A stretch of 21,021 nucleotides of DNA from Anaeromyxobacter dehalogenans (GCA_020722625.1 DYKK01000012.1:1-21021), one strand, 5' to 3'. Counted from the stretch's first letter, positions 7,798 to 15,665 are shown. The notes: generated by a model from the letters alone, not told the origin. Made by a program: numbers and translations.

Positions 7798-8729
7798 ACG
7801 TACGAGATGTGGAGCCCGACCGCGAACGTCTGCGCCGGGATCTGTCCGCGCTCGGGATCCGCGAGGGCGACCACGTGGTCCTGCGCGTCTCGCTGCGTTC
7901 CCTCGGAATCCGGCGGCCGGCCGAGACGCTGGTCGGGGCGCTCCTCGACGTGGTCGGCCCGTCCGGCTCGTTGTACGCGCTCGCGTTCACCCGGCAGTTC
8001 CCGCTTCCCTTGCGCGGCCGGGCGGTTCACGTTGTCTTCGACCGAGACACCCCGGCGGAGACGGGCGGTCTGGCCAACTACCTGCTAGGTCTCCCCGGTT
8101 CGGTCCGTAGCCGACACCCGACGAACTCGTTCGTGGGAGTGGGGGACTTCGCCCGAATGACCCTCGAGGACCACGGCCCGGAATCGCCCTTGTTCGACCC
8201 GGTGCGGCGGCTCGCGGAGCACCACCGCGGGAAGATGCTGCTGGTGGGTCGTCTGTTCGAGAGCCCTGGGTTTTCGACCGTGCACGTGGCCCAGCACCTC
8301 CTGGGTTTCGGAAACCGAACCGTGGGCCGTTACGGAGTCCGGTACCGCCTTCCCGACGGCTCCGTGGGTCTGTACGTCCGCAACGACGCGGCGGGGTGTT
8401 CGCGTGGATTCCACCGTTTCTACCCAGCGTACCGCGCGGCCGGCGCGATCACGGAGGGACGGGTGGCCGCCGCGGACTGCATGCTCGGGGTCCTGTCGAA
8501 GACGTTGAGCGTGGATATGGAGATCCTCCGGCGGGATCCCACCTTTTTCTTCTGCGAAGACCTCGGGTGCGAATCGTGTCGCCGAAACTGGGACTTCTAC
8601 CAGGAGGCGGCCTGGCGGTACTGGCCGGCCCGAGCCCTGCGCATCTTGCGGACAGCCCGCCGCCGGACCCTTCAGGGCCTGCCCGCCTTCGTGCGGACAC
8701 GGCTTCCGGACACCTGGACGACCCGATGA
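7794..8729 (+). CDS. AAC(3)-family (aminoglycoside 3-N-acetyltransferase-fold) N-acyltransferase
   Basis: A 311-residue protein of the AAC(3)/YokD fold, whose members transfer an acyl group from acyl-CoA to an amine. Family blocks: GDHVVLRVSLRSLG near the N-terminus; DTPAETGGLANYL then RSRHPTNSFVGVG (86-117), the most diagnostic stretch; and STVHVAQHL (161-169) with the catalytic-type H164. Many members have HxAE here, whereas this protein has Gln at the Glu position. Near the C-terminus C254, C259 and C262 form a Cx4Cx2C cluster, perhaps a metal site. Both ends overlap neighbours by ATGA. In this setting it most likely N-acylates an amino sugar of the polysaccharide, possibly with the acid activated by the preceding enzyme. 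Antibiotic resistance is unlikely. Confidence 0.85.
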   Translation: MNVRDVEPDRERLRRDLSALGIREGDHVVLRVSLRSLGIRRPAETLVGALLDVVGPSGSLYALAFTRQFPLPLRGRAVHVVFDRDTPAETGGLANYLLGLPGSVRSRHPTNSFVGVGDFARMTLEDHGPESPLFDPVRRLAEHHRGKMLLVGRLFESPGFSTVHVAQHLLGFGNRTVGRYGVRYRLPDGSVGLYVRNDAAGCSRGFHRFYPAYRAAGAITEGRVAAADCMLGVLSKTLSVDMEILRRDPTFFFCEDLGCESCRRNWDFYQEAAWRYWPARALRILRTARRRTLQGLPAFVRTRLPDTWTTR

Positions 8730-10162
8730 CGCCGCGAATCCACCTGTTCACGGATTGCTCGGTCCCCGAGGCCGCACTGTACGCGATGCGCGTCCTGGCC
8801 GAGCCGCTGGGTTTCGAGGTCACGGAAGGCACCGGAGGTGACGCGGAGGCCCTCCAACGCGCGGGTGCCGTCGCCTGGTCGTATGGAACCGGCTTCCAGG
8901 ACCTTCCAGCCGCGGCCCGCCTCCACGTGGAAGCCGCCCGCGGCTTCTGGGAGCGCTACGGGCGGACGGAAAGTCTGCCCGCGATGCCGTATCCGCGTGT
9001 GCCACCTGCGCTCCTCGAAGGAAACGGCCCGTCGGCCGGGCAGTCGGCGGTCGTCCCTTTCGTTGTCAGCGGGGAGGACCCACCGGTGGCCTGGCGGCAG
9101 GACGGGAAACGCCGGTGCCTGCGGACGCGCCTGGACCTGGTCGCCTCGGCCTTCTTCTGGCTGACGCGGTACGAGGAGGCGTTGATCGGGGAGCGCGACG
9201 CCTGGGGCCGTGTCCCGGAGGACCGCCTGTCCCTGGTCCGAGCGGGACTGGCGGACCGGGCCCCCGTGGACGAGTACCGCGAACTCCTGGCGGTCTGGTT
9301 CGGGCGCCTGCTCGGCCGGCCCCCGAGCCGGCCCACGCGCTTCCAGGTCCTGTTCTCCCACGACGTGGACTCAGGGTTTCGGGTCGTTCGGGGTCCTTTC
9401 TGGACCCACACGGCCCGGGGCATGGCCCGGGACGTCTTGAGACATCGGTCGCCACGGACGGCCCTCGAACTCGGGGCGAACGCGGTCGCCGCCCGTCTCG
9501 AACGCCCCCTCCCCTTCGGGAGCGTCCGCCACATCCTCGACCTGGCGGAACGACACGGCCTGACCTCGCACTTCTTCTTCATGGCGAACGGGACGCACCG
9601 GGACGACGCGGCTTACGACGTCCTGGCCCCGGGCACGCGGCAAGCCCTCGCGACCATCCGGGACGCCGGACACCGCATCGGACTGCACACCGGCCTGGAT
9701 GCCGCCGTGGACGCCAGTTTGCTGCGTCGGGAATGGGACCTCCTCGCCCACGCCCTCGCTGCCACGCCGCGCGGCGTCCGTACGCACTTTCTTCGGTTCG
9801 AGGTCCCGTGGACGGCGCGCCTCGCCCAGGAGGTGGGCGCGCGGTTCGACTCCTCCGCGGGGTTTGCGGATCGCTGCGGGTTCCGGACCGGGACCACGCG
9901 GCCCCACGTCGTGTTCGACCTCGAATCTCGGCGCGCGCTGGACCTCGTGGAGTATCCCATCGCGATCATGGACAAGGCCGTGTACAACCTCGCTCCCGGA
10001 GCCCGTCGCGTCGTGGTGTCGCGGGTCATCGAGGCAGTGCGCCGCCACGGGGGCTGCTTGACGATCAACTGGCACTACTGGTACTTCACCCACCGCTATC
10101 GTACCCTCTGCGAAGAGGTCCTGGCCGCGGCCCGCGGGGGGCATGACGCGCGCGTCCCCTGA
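8726..10162 (+). CDS. NodB-type polysaccharide deacetylase with DUF7033-like N-terminal region
   Basis: A 478-residue protein. The N-terminal half contains FFWLTRYEEAL (143-153), recalling the FxLSRYEE signature of DUF7033-type proteins. The C-terminal half is a NodB-like deacetylase: SHDVDS (211-216) with the paired Asp, THRDD-containing loop, IGLHTG (318-323), RTHFLRF (352-358), DSSAGF (375-380) and NWHYW (448-452). No signal peptide is visible, so it probably acts in the cytoplasm on a precursor. ATG 8726 overlaps the acyltransferase stop by ATGA; the open frame upstream of it is an out-of-frame extension over that gene. Expected role: removing an acetyl group from an amino sugar before or instead of re-acylation. 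Confidence 0.85.
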   Translation: MTPRIHLFTDCSVPEAALYAMRVLAEPLGFEVTEGTGGDAEALQRAGAVAWSYGTGFQDLPAAARLHVEAARGFWERYGRTESLPAMPYPRVPPALLEGNGPSAGQSAVVPFVVSGEDPPVAWRQDGKRRCLRTRLDLVASAFFWLTRYEEALIGERDAWGRVPEDRLSLVRAGLADRAPVDEYRELLAVWFGRLLGRPPSRPTRFQVLFSHDVDSGFRVVRGPFWTHTARGMARDVLRHRSPRTALELGANAVAARLERPLPFGSVRHILDLAERHGLTSHFFFMANGTHRDDAAYDVLAPGTRQALATIRDAGHRIGLHTGLDAAVDASLLRREWDLLAHALAATPRGVRTHFLRFEVPWTARLAQEVGARFDSSAGFADRCGFRTGTTRPHVVFDLESRRALDLVEYPIAIMDKAVYNLAPGARRVVVSRVIEAVRRHGGCLTINWHYWYFTHRYRTLCEEVLAAARGGHDARVP

Positions 10163-10206
10163 CAGGACGCCGACCCGGCTCGTCTGGGTCGAGAAGGAGG
10201 TGCGGG

Positions 10207-11520
10207 GTGCCGGTTCTCATCACCGAAGGCGAACGAGTCTTCGTCGTGATGATCTTCTTCCTGGGAATCCTGTGGTTCGCCCGGAAGTCGCCGGTCGCCC
10301 TGGCCGTTCCTTTTTACATGTCGAATATGTTCAAGGCGTGGTTTCTCGAGAATTTCTCCGTGTTCGAGAAGTTCGACTATACCGTGATTGTGAGCCTTCT
10401 CGCACTGGTTGCGGCGGTCGGTTCCGCTCTGCGACGCCCCGTGTTTCGAGTTTCCATCCCCTGGTCCTTGTATCTCTCGTTCGGCGGCCTGCTCGCCGTG
10501 CTCTATCTTTCGACTCCGCTGTATTCCGGATGGGCCATGCGCGAGTATCTCCAACTCCTGGGGTTCGGAGGGGTCGCCGTCGTGGTTCCGGCGTTTCTGA
10601 TCCGCACGACCGAGGACCTGATGGTCCTGTGGCGGACCCTGCTGTTCACCACAATGCTCGTGAGCCTGACCTCGCTGTTTTCGCCGCTCAGTTACGGTTC
10701 GTCGCGGGGGATCTTCCTGTCCGAAACGGACATGATCGGAGTCGGAAGGGTTTGCGCGTTCGGAATCCTCATCGTCGCGGCGATGTCCCCGCATTTCCAG
10801 CGTTCCAAAGGCCTTTCGGCGCGTATCCTCACCCTCTTGTGGCTCCTGATCGCCCTGGCCGGCATGGCTCATTCCGGGTCCCGGGGGCCGTTCTTGCATG
10901 CGATTCCTACGCTGCTAGTGCTCCTGTTCGCGCGGCGCGATTCCTTTCCCGGAAAGACCTCTGCCGTCCTGATCGCCCCTGTGGTCTTCCTGGCGGTGTG
11001 GTTCCTGTTGCCGGCCGACCCCGGCCTGGAACGGATTGCAGGCCTGGGAGACCTGGAGACCGTGGAAAGGACGCCAAGCCTCGACTATCGTTTTCGAGCG
11101 TGGGACTTCGTGCTCGATACGTGGAACCGGGGGCTCATCCTGGGCCAGGGAATCGGGGTGTGCGAGTTCCGGGAAGGCGTCCAACCGCACAGCCTACTCC
11201 TGGAGATCCTCTTTTCCGGTGGGCTGCTCGGAGTCCTGTGTTTTCTGACCATGGGGGTCTTGGTGGTGGTCTCGTGGGCGCGCAGGCCCGTCTTCCCGGC
11301 TCACGAACGCGTGGAGTGGGCCTCCCTCCCGGGGTTCATCCTGGCCGCCTATGGGGCCATCGCCTCGACGACCGCATACAGCGTCGCGAGTTCTCGTTCG
11401 GTCTTCTTTCTGTTCTCGACGAGCATGGCGGCCGTCTCGGTGATGCGGCAAGAGGCCGCCAGGAGGGCAACCGACGCGGCTGGACCGCAGGCCGTCGGGC
11501 CGGGGAGACAGGCCCGTTGA
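10207..11520 (+). CDS. O-antigen ligase/polymerase-like (WaaL/Wzy) integral membrane protein
   Basis: A 437-residue protein with about ten or more hydrophobic segments across its length. A larger soluble loop at roughly 265-335 precedes PHSLLLEILFSGGLLGVL (about 325-342), the H/N-x-LLE-x4-G-x2-G signature of the O-antigen ligase/polymerase superfamily. It should either polymerise repeat units or ligate the finished glycan to an acceptor at the outer face of the inner membrane. GTG 10207 is chosen because of AAGGAGG (10194-10200) 6 nt upstream, the best ribosome site in this arm. It begins 44 nt after the deacetylase stop. Base composition in the first 500 nt is visibly less GC-rich than flanking genes, partly from hydrophobic codons. 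Ligase versus polymerase cannot be decided. Confidence 0.85.
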   Translation: MPVLITEGERVFVVMIFFLGILWFARKSPVALAVPFYMSNMFKAWFLENFSVFEKFDYTVIVSLLALVAAVGSALRRPVFRVSIPWSLYLSFGGLLAVLYLSTPLYSGWAMREYLQLLGFGGVAVVVPAFLIRTTEDLMVLWRTLLFTTMLVSLTSLFSPLSYGSSRGIFLSETDMIGVGRVCAFGILIVAAMSPHFQRSKGLSARILTLLWLLIALAGMAHSGSRGPFLHAIPTLLVLLFARRDSFPGKTSAVLIAPVVFLAVWFLLPADPGLERIAGLGDLETVERTPSLDYRFRAWDFVLDTWNRGLILGQGIGVCEFREGVQPHSLLLEILFSGGLLGVLCFLTMGVLVVVSWARRPVFPAHERVEWASLPGFILAAYGAIASTTAYSVASSRSVFFLFSTSMAAVSVMRQEAARRATDAAGPQAVGPGRQAR

Positions 11521-11531
11521 GGGGTCGCAGG

Positions 11532-12734
11532 ATGCGGATCTGGATCATCAATCACTACGCCGTGCCCGAGGTCGGGGCCGCCGGGACTCGGCACGCCGTG
11601 CTGGCCCGTTTCCTGGCCGAGGCGGGACAAGAGGTCACAGTCTTCGCGTCGGCCCTTCCGGACGGACGACACGTGACGTGCAAGGTACCGGAGGGTCGCA
11701 GGTACACGGACCTCGTCGAGGGGCGGGTCCGCTTCCGTTTCGTCCGGACCAACCCGTATTGCTCCCTGGCGGGACGATTCCGGAGCATGCTGGCGTTCCG
11801 GCACGGGGTGGCGCGGTCCACGGACGGCCTCGACCCGCCCGACGTCGTCATCGGTTCCTGCGTGCACCTGCACGCGGCGGACGCGGGCCGCCGGCTCGCC
11901 CGAAGCCTGGGGGTCCCTTTCGTCTTCGAGGTGCGCGACCTGTGGCCGGACACGCTCGTGGACATCGGGGCCCTGTCCCGGCTTCACCCGATTTACATTT
12001 ACTTGAAATATATTGAATTGCGTTTATATCGGGACGCCTCGGCGGTCATCACGCTGCTCCCGGGGATGGCGTCGTACCTGCAAGGGCACGGCATCCCGGA
12101 GGGTCGCATCTGGTACATCCCCAACGGGGTGGACACCGACCTCTTCCCGGAACCCTCCCCTCCCCCGTCCGGCGGCCCCTTCACCGTGTCCTACTTCGGG
12201 GCGCACGGCCCGGCCAACGGGCTCGACACCGTGGTCCGGGCCGCGGCCCTCTTGAAGGCCCGGGGCGCGCCGGTCCGCTTCCGCCTGGTCGGGGACGGGA
12301 ACCGCAAGCCCGCGTTGCGCGACCTCGCGGCCTCCCTCGGCCTCGACAACGTCGCCTTCCTCGACCCGGTCCCCAAGCGCGACCTCGCGCCCCTGGCCGC
12401 CGAGTCCCACGCCTTCGTGTTCCACCTGACGGACATGGCGGTCCTCCGGCGCTACGGGATCAGCGCGAACAAGCTCTTCGATTACTTGCTGGCCGCGCGG
12501 CCCGTGGTCTTCGCGTGCGCCTCCGCGAACAACCCGGTCGCGGAGGCCGGGGCGGGCCCAAGCGTCCCCCCGGAGGACCCCGAGGCCCTGGCGGACGCGG
12601 TCGCGAGCCTGGTGCGGACCTCCGAGGCGGAGCGGATGGCGATGGGCCTGCGGGGCCGCGCCTGGGTCCGCGAGCACCACGACCTGCGGCGCCTGGCCGG
12701 GCGGCTTGCGGGACACCTCGCGAACCTCGTCTGA
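11532..12734 (+). CDS. GT4-family glycosyltransferase, WbuB-like
   Basis: A 400-residue GT-B glycosyltransferase. The N-terminus MRIWIINHYAVPEVGAAGTR and the block FEVRDLWPDTLVDIGAL (132-148) are typical of the WbuB group of O-antigen GT4 enzymes. IPNGVDTDLF (196-205), VGDGNRKPAL (253-262) and YGISANKLFDYLLAARPVV (308-326) mark the donor-binding half. WbuB-like enzymes often transfer N-acetyl-fucosamine-type amino sugars, which fits the theme of this locus, but that assignment is inference. The frame is open as far back as 10143, yet that part lies over the membrane protein. ATG 11532 is 11 nt after the upstream stop. Codons around residues 154-167 are strikingly AT-rich (11990-12031). Confidence 0.9.
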   Translation: MRIWIINHYAVPEVGAAGTRHAVLARFLAEAGQEVTVFASALPDGRHVTCKVPEGRRYTDLVEGRVRFRFVRTNPYCSLAGRFRSMLAFRHGVARSTDGLDPPDVVIGSCVHLHAADAGRRLARSLGVPFVFEVRDLWPDTLVDIGALSRLHPIYIYLKYIELRLYRDASAVITLLPGMASYLQGHGIPEGRIWYIPNGVDTDLFPEPSPPPSGGPFTVSYFGAHGPANGLDTVVRAAALLKARGAPVRFRLVGDGNRKPALRDLAASLGLDNVAFLDPVPKRDLAPLAAESHAFVFHLTDMAVLRRYGISANKLFDYLLAARPVVFACASANNPVAEAGAGPSVPPEDPEALADAVASLVRTSEAERMAMGLRGRAWVREHHDLRRLAGRLAGHLANLV

Positions 12735-12777
12735 ACAGGGGTTTGTGCACGCCGTTGCTCCCGGACATCCTGGCGTC

Positions 12778-13212
12778 ATGGCGCCGGTCAACCCCAAAGA
12801 GACGGCGCGGGTCCTCCTGAGGCGACACGCGAGGCAGGCGCAAACCCCCGACCCACGGCGGGAGGCGCTCCTCGCCCAGGTACGGTCCGCCGTCCCGGAC
12901 GTCGCCCGCGAATTCGGGGCCACCCGGGTCTTCCTGTTCGGGTCCGTGGCGTGGGGGGGAGTGCACGCCCACAGTGACGTGGACCTCGGGGTCGAGGGCA
13001 TCCTTCCGAAAGACGTGGACGGATTCGCGGCCAGGCTCTTGTGGAACGTGGACGCGGACGTGCAGGTGGTCGCGATCGAGGACGCGCCTGCGGGTCTCCG
13101 GGACCGCATCCTGCGGGACGGACTCCTGATCTACGATGCGACGCGCGAACCGGGCCACGACCCCGATGCACCCGAAGAGAAGGACTCCAAAGACCGCGGA
13201 GACCAGGGATGA
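12778..13212 (+). CDS. MNT-type minimal nucleotidyltransferase, orphan
   Basis: A 144-residue protein with the Pol-beta-like minimal nucleotidyltransferase motif: LFGSVAWGGVHAHSDVDLGV, with G55-S56 and D67/D69, and a third acidic residue D94 in DADVQVV. The stretch through EDAPAGLRDRILRDGLLIY is typical of the MntA-type partner of HEPN toxins, which AMPylates HEPN. No HEPN gene follows; the next gene is convergent. The C-terminus (GHDPDAPEEKDSKDRGDQG) is charged and low in complexity. ATG 12778 is favoured over a TTG at 12706 that would overlap the glycosyltransferase; the ribosome site is weak. Functional role is unknown: a solitary antitoxin remnant or an independent nucleotidyltransferase. 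Confidence 0.8.
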   Translation: MAPVNPKETARVLLRRHARQAQTPDPRREALLAQVRSAVPDVAREFGATRVFLFGSVAWGGVHAHSDVDLGVEGILPKDVDGFAARLLWNVDADVQVVAIEDAPAGLRDRILRDGLLIYDATREPGHDPDAPEEKDSKDRGDQG

Positions 13213-13229
13213 CCGCGCTGTGGCGCGGT
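13212..13229. terminator. Hairpin between convergent genes, possible bidirectional terminator
   Basis: ACCGCGC-TGTG-GCGCGGT forms a perfect 7-bp GC stem with a 4-nt loop immediately after the MNT stop codon and 35 nt before the end of the convergent amidohydrolase gene. Only two T residues follow on the plus strand, so a classical U-tract is missing. Confidence 0.35.
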
Positions 13230-13263
13230 TCCTGGATGGCGACACGCCGGATTGACGACCTCG

Positions 13264-14052
13264 TTACCTCACGGACTTCCCCGCCGCCCCCAGCAGCCTC
13301 CTCGCGTTCCCCCCGAGGATCAGTGCGCGTTCCGCGGGGGCGAGGTCCAGGGCCTCGATGACCGCGAGGAACGAGGCGGGATGGTTCAGGTTGTGGTCGC
13401 TGCCGAAGACAAGGCGTTCGGGACCCACGAGGTCCAGGGCCTGCGCGACCAGCCAGTACTCGCGGATGCTCTCGGTGCCGAGAAGGGCGTTGGAAAGGGC
13501 GCGCTCGCGGATCGCCCGGGCCGCGCCCAGGACCAGGGTCGGGGAGTCCCCGCCCATGTGGGACAGGACGATGGGGATGTCCGGGTGACGCTCGGCGACC
13601 TCGACGGCCTTTTCCCACCCCGCGACCTCCCGCCAGCGACCGCAGTGGACGACCACGGGCAGGCGACGGCGCTCCGCCAGGGCCAGGAACGGCGCGTAGG
13701 CCGGGTCCGTGATGGGGAGGCGGTTGAAAGAGGGGTGGATCTTCAGGGCGCTGACGTGTGACAGGTTCCTTGCAAGAAAGTCTGTCAACGAATCATCATC
13801 GGGCCGGACCCACGCCGCGAAGAACAGGGCCGGGGCCGCACCGGGCGTGCCCCGGTGTCGGACGACCTCCCGCAGGAGCGCATCGTTGTCCCCGGAGTCC
13901 GTGGGCATCACCAGGGCGCCCGTGACCCCGCAGGACCGCAGGACCCGCGTCACGTCCGCGAGGTCGCTGTCGCGGCCCGCGAAGTCCGGGGTCCGCCAGT
14001 GCCCGACGTGGACGTGGGCATCGAACACCTGAAAGGGGTCGGTCCCCGTCAA
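13264..14052 (-). CDS. Amidohydrolase-family (PF04909-like) metal-dependent hydrolase
   Basis: A 262-residue TIM-barrel hydrolase. Metal and catalytic candidates: DAHVHVG (11-17; H13, H15), KIHPSF (104-109), VVHCG (H136), LSHMGG (H165), FGSDHN (D219), and the terminal GGNARRLL (247-254) characteristic of the amidohydrolase_2 group. Length is slightly short but all landmarks are present. TTG 14052 is chosen: it forms a TTGA overlap with the upstream surface-protein stop, has GGAGGG 7 nt before it, and places HxH at the usual distance from the N-terminus. The frame is open back to 14142, but that part lies over the preceding gene. It is cytosolic, and the substrate is unknown; this family includes decarboxylases and lactonases as well as true amidases. 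Confidence 0.83.
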   Translation of the reverse strand: MTGTDPFQVFDAHVHVGHWRTPDFAGRDSDLADVTRVLRSCGVTGALVMPTDSGDNDALLREVVRHRGTPGAAPALFFAAWVRPDDDSLTDFLARNLSHVSALKIHPSFNRLPITDPAYAPFLALAERRRLPVVVHCGRWREVAGWEKAVEVAERHPDIPIVLSHMGGDSPTLVLGAARAIRERALSNALLGTESIREYWLVAQALDLVGPERLVFGSDHNLNHPASFLAVIEALDLAPAERALILGGNARRLLGAAGKSVR

Positions 14053-15632
14053 CGGGCATCCCTCCGGGGCCGGCGGAACAGGAGCATCCCGGCCAGGCCC
14101 ATCCACCACGGGGCGAACGCGCCCGCCGCCCCGGCCGAGCACCCTCCCCCGCCCCCGGTCCGCGCGGGCGTGCCCGGGTCCGCAGGACCCGAGTCGGTCG
14201 GCCCGGGGTCGCCTGGGCCGACGTCCGGGGCCCCCGGGTCCGCAGGCGGCAGGTCCGCCGGCGTCGGGCCGGTGTCGCCCGTCGGATGGTCGGCCGCCAC
14301 GGGCCGCTCCCGCACCTCGAACGCATCCTTCAGGAACCCTGACGACCCGTCCGGGTTGCTCGCAAACAGGGTGTAGGTCCCCGGCGCCATGCCCGCGGGC
14401 ACCACCGCGGTCGCGAGGCCTTCTCCGACCACCTGGATCGCGCCCAGGAGGGTCCCGCCGAGCCGCAGCGTCAGCCCCGGCTGAAATCCGTGTCCGGCCA
14501 CGGAGATGGGCGTCTCCTCGTCGTCCCAGCCGAACGCGGGGGACACCTCAAGGACCACCACGCCCGACGCGGCCACGCAGGTCCCGCCCTCGCAGACCTC
14601 GCCCGCGCCGCACGTCCCGCACGACCCCCCGCACCCATCGCTTCCGCACTCCTTCCCCGTGCAGTTCGGCACGCAGTCCGAGACGCAAACCCCCGCAGAA
14701 CAGTGCGCCCCCGCCGGGCACGTCCCGCACGTCCCCCCGCAGCCATCGTCGCCGCACTGCTTCCCCGTGCAGTTCGGCACGCAGTCCGAGACGCAAACCC
14801 CCGCAGAACAGTGCGCCCCCGCCGGGCACGTCCCGCACGTCCCCCCGCAGCCATCGTCGCCGCACTGCTTCCCGGAACAATCCGGCACGCACGTGCCCGC
14901 GGTCTCGACCTTGACGCGCACGATCGCGTCCCCGGTCACGCCCAGGTCCTCGGCGTAACTCCAGGTCATCCCCCCGGAACACCCGGCGGTCATGTGATGG
15001 ACCACGTTGACCTTGGGGGTGATCGCGTGGTCCCCCAGGACCCCGATCTTCTGGCAGCCGCACAGGCCGAAGTCCTGATTCTGGAGGCACTGCAACGACC
15101 CCCATTCCTCGGACAGGTCCTGCGGGGCCTCGTAGAACCTCAGGACCACCCACAGGTTCCCGGAGGTCATCAGGGGCGGGTGGTTCGCGGGGTCGCTCCA
15201 GTCGAAGTCAATCTGGGCCCCAACCCCCCCCTGGATCGGGAAGCCGGTGCCGCCCGTGTTCGGGTCGTACAGGTCTTCCGTGCTGACCGCCCAGTCGGGT
15301 TCCGCCTTGGACGGGGCCGGGCCGACCGAGGGGTCGAAGTAGAACTCGATGCGCAGGTGGGCCTTCAGGTCCGGGTCGTTGGGCGGCGCGGCGAAGAGCA
15401 TCTGAAGCCCGAGGACCTTGACCGGGTACGACCCGGCCGCGATGGGAAAAATCAGACCGTAGGCCTCGTCCTGCGCGAATCCCGGCTGGACCGGCAGCGA
15501 CTGCCCCTGGACCTGTCCGACCGCCTCGAAGAGGTCCGATGAGAACTCGTCGTGCTTCAGGACCTTCACGTCCGCGCGAGCCGCGGACGCGGCGAGCAGT
15601 CCGACGAGGAATCCGATCACGTGGCGTGTCAT
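14049..15632 (-). CDS. Secreted surface protein: Cys-rich repeats, IPT/TIG-like domain, MYXO-CTERM-like tail
   Basis: A 527-residue exported protein. Order: signal peptide (1-20, ending SAARA), an N-terminal domain (21-245) I do not recognise, with several Cys residues at 182-218; three 36-residue Cys-rich units (about 248-352) built on CxPxCxGKxCGxDGCGGxCGTC; an IPT/TIG-like Ig-fold (about 358-440, AGHGFQPG...L..G); a Pro/Asp/Gly linker (441-491); and a sorting tail GGGGGCSAG, hydrophobic WWMGLAGMLLF, then RRPRR (493-525). The tail resembles MYXO-CTERM, whose Cys is processed and anchored at the surface in myxobacteria. ATG 15632 has GGGAGGT about 8 nt upstream. Probably displayed on the outer surface; the repeats suggest disulfide-stapled stalk or binding modules. 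Function unknown. Confidence 0.87.
   Translation of the reverse strand: MTRHVIGFLVGLLAASAARADVKVLKHDEFSSDLFEAVGQVQGQSLPVQPGFAQDEAYGLIFPIAAGSYPVKVLGLQMLFAAPPNDPDLKAHLRIEFYFDPSVGPAPSKAEPDWAVSTEDLYDPNTGGTGFPIQGGVGAQIDFDWSDPANHPPLMTSGNLWVVLRFYEAPQDLSEEWGSLQCLQNQDFGLCGCQKIGVLGDHAITPKVNVVHHMTAGCSGGMTWSYAEDLGVTGDAIVRVKVETAGTCVPDCSGKQCGDDGCGGTCGTCPAGAHCSAGVCVSDCVPNCTGKQCGDDGCGGTCGTCPAGAHCSAGVCVSDCVPNCTGKECGSDGCGGSCGTCGAGEVCEGGTCVAASGVVVLEVSPAFGWDDEETPISVAGHGFQPGLTLRLGGTLLGAIQVVGEGLATAVVPAGMAPGTYTLFASNPDGSSGFLKDAFEVRERPVAADHPTGDTGPTPADLPPADPGAPDVGPGDPGPTDSGPADPGTPARTGGGGGCSAGAAGAFAPWWMGLAGMLLFRRPRRDAR
14577..14891 (-). repeat. Coding tandem repeat: three 36-residue Cys-rich units
   Basis: The unit is 108 nt / 36 residues. 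Two units, 14652-14759 and 14760-14867, are identical base for base. The C-terminal unit (lower coordinates) is diverged, with KECGSDGCGGSCGTCGAGE. Each unit has eight or so Cys in fixed spacing. Confidence 0.9.
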
Positions 15633-15665
15633 GGCGGCGACCTCCCGAGCCAGAATCCGATGGTG

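Noticed and set aside
7794..8729. Aminoglycoside resistance gene
   Set aside because: Although of the AAC(3) fold, it is coupled to glycan genes, has a changed active-site motif and an added Cys cluster, so resistance is not a supported call.
10143..11531. Upstream extension making the WbuB-like protein 863 residues long
   Set aside because: This part overlaps the membrane protein in another frame; the glycosyltransferase fold starts exactly at MRIWIINHY encoded from 11532.
13213..13361. HEPN partner for the MNT protein
   Set aside because: The plus-strand frames after 13212 are short, Pro/Arg-rich shadows of the amidohydrolase gene and lack the Rx4-6H motif.
14577..14891. CRISPR-like spacing of repeats
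   Set aside because: The repeats are in frame, encode Cys-rich units, have 108-nt period and no unique spacers.
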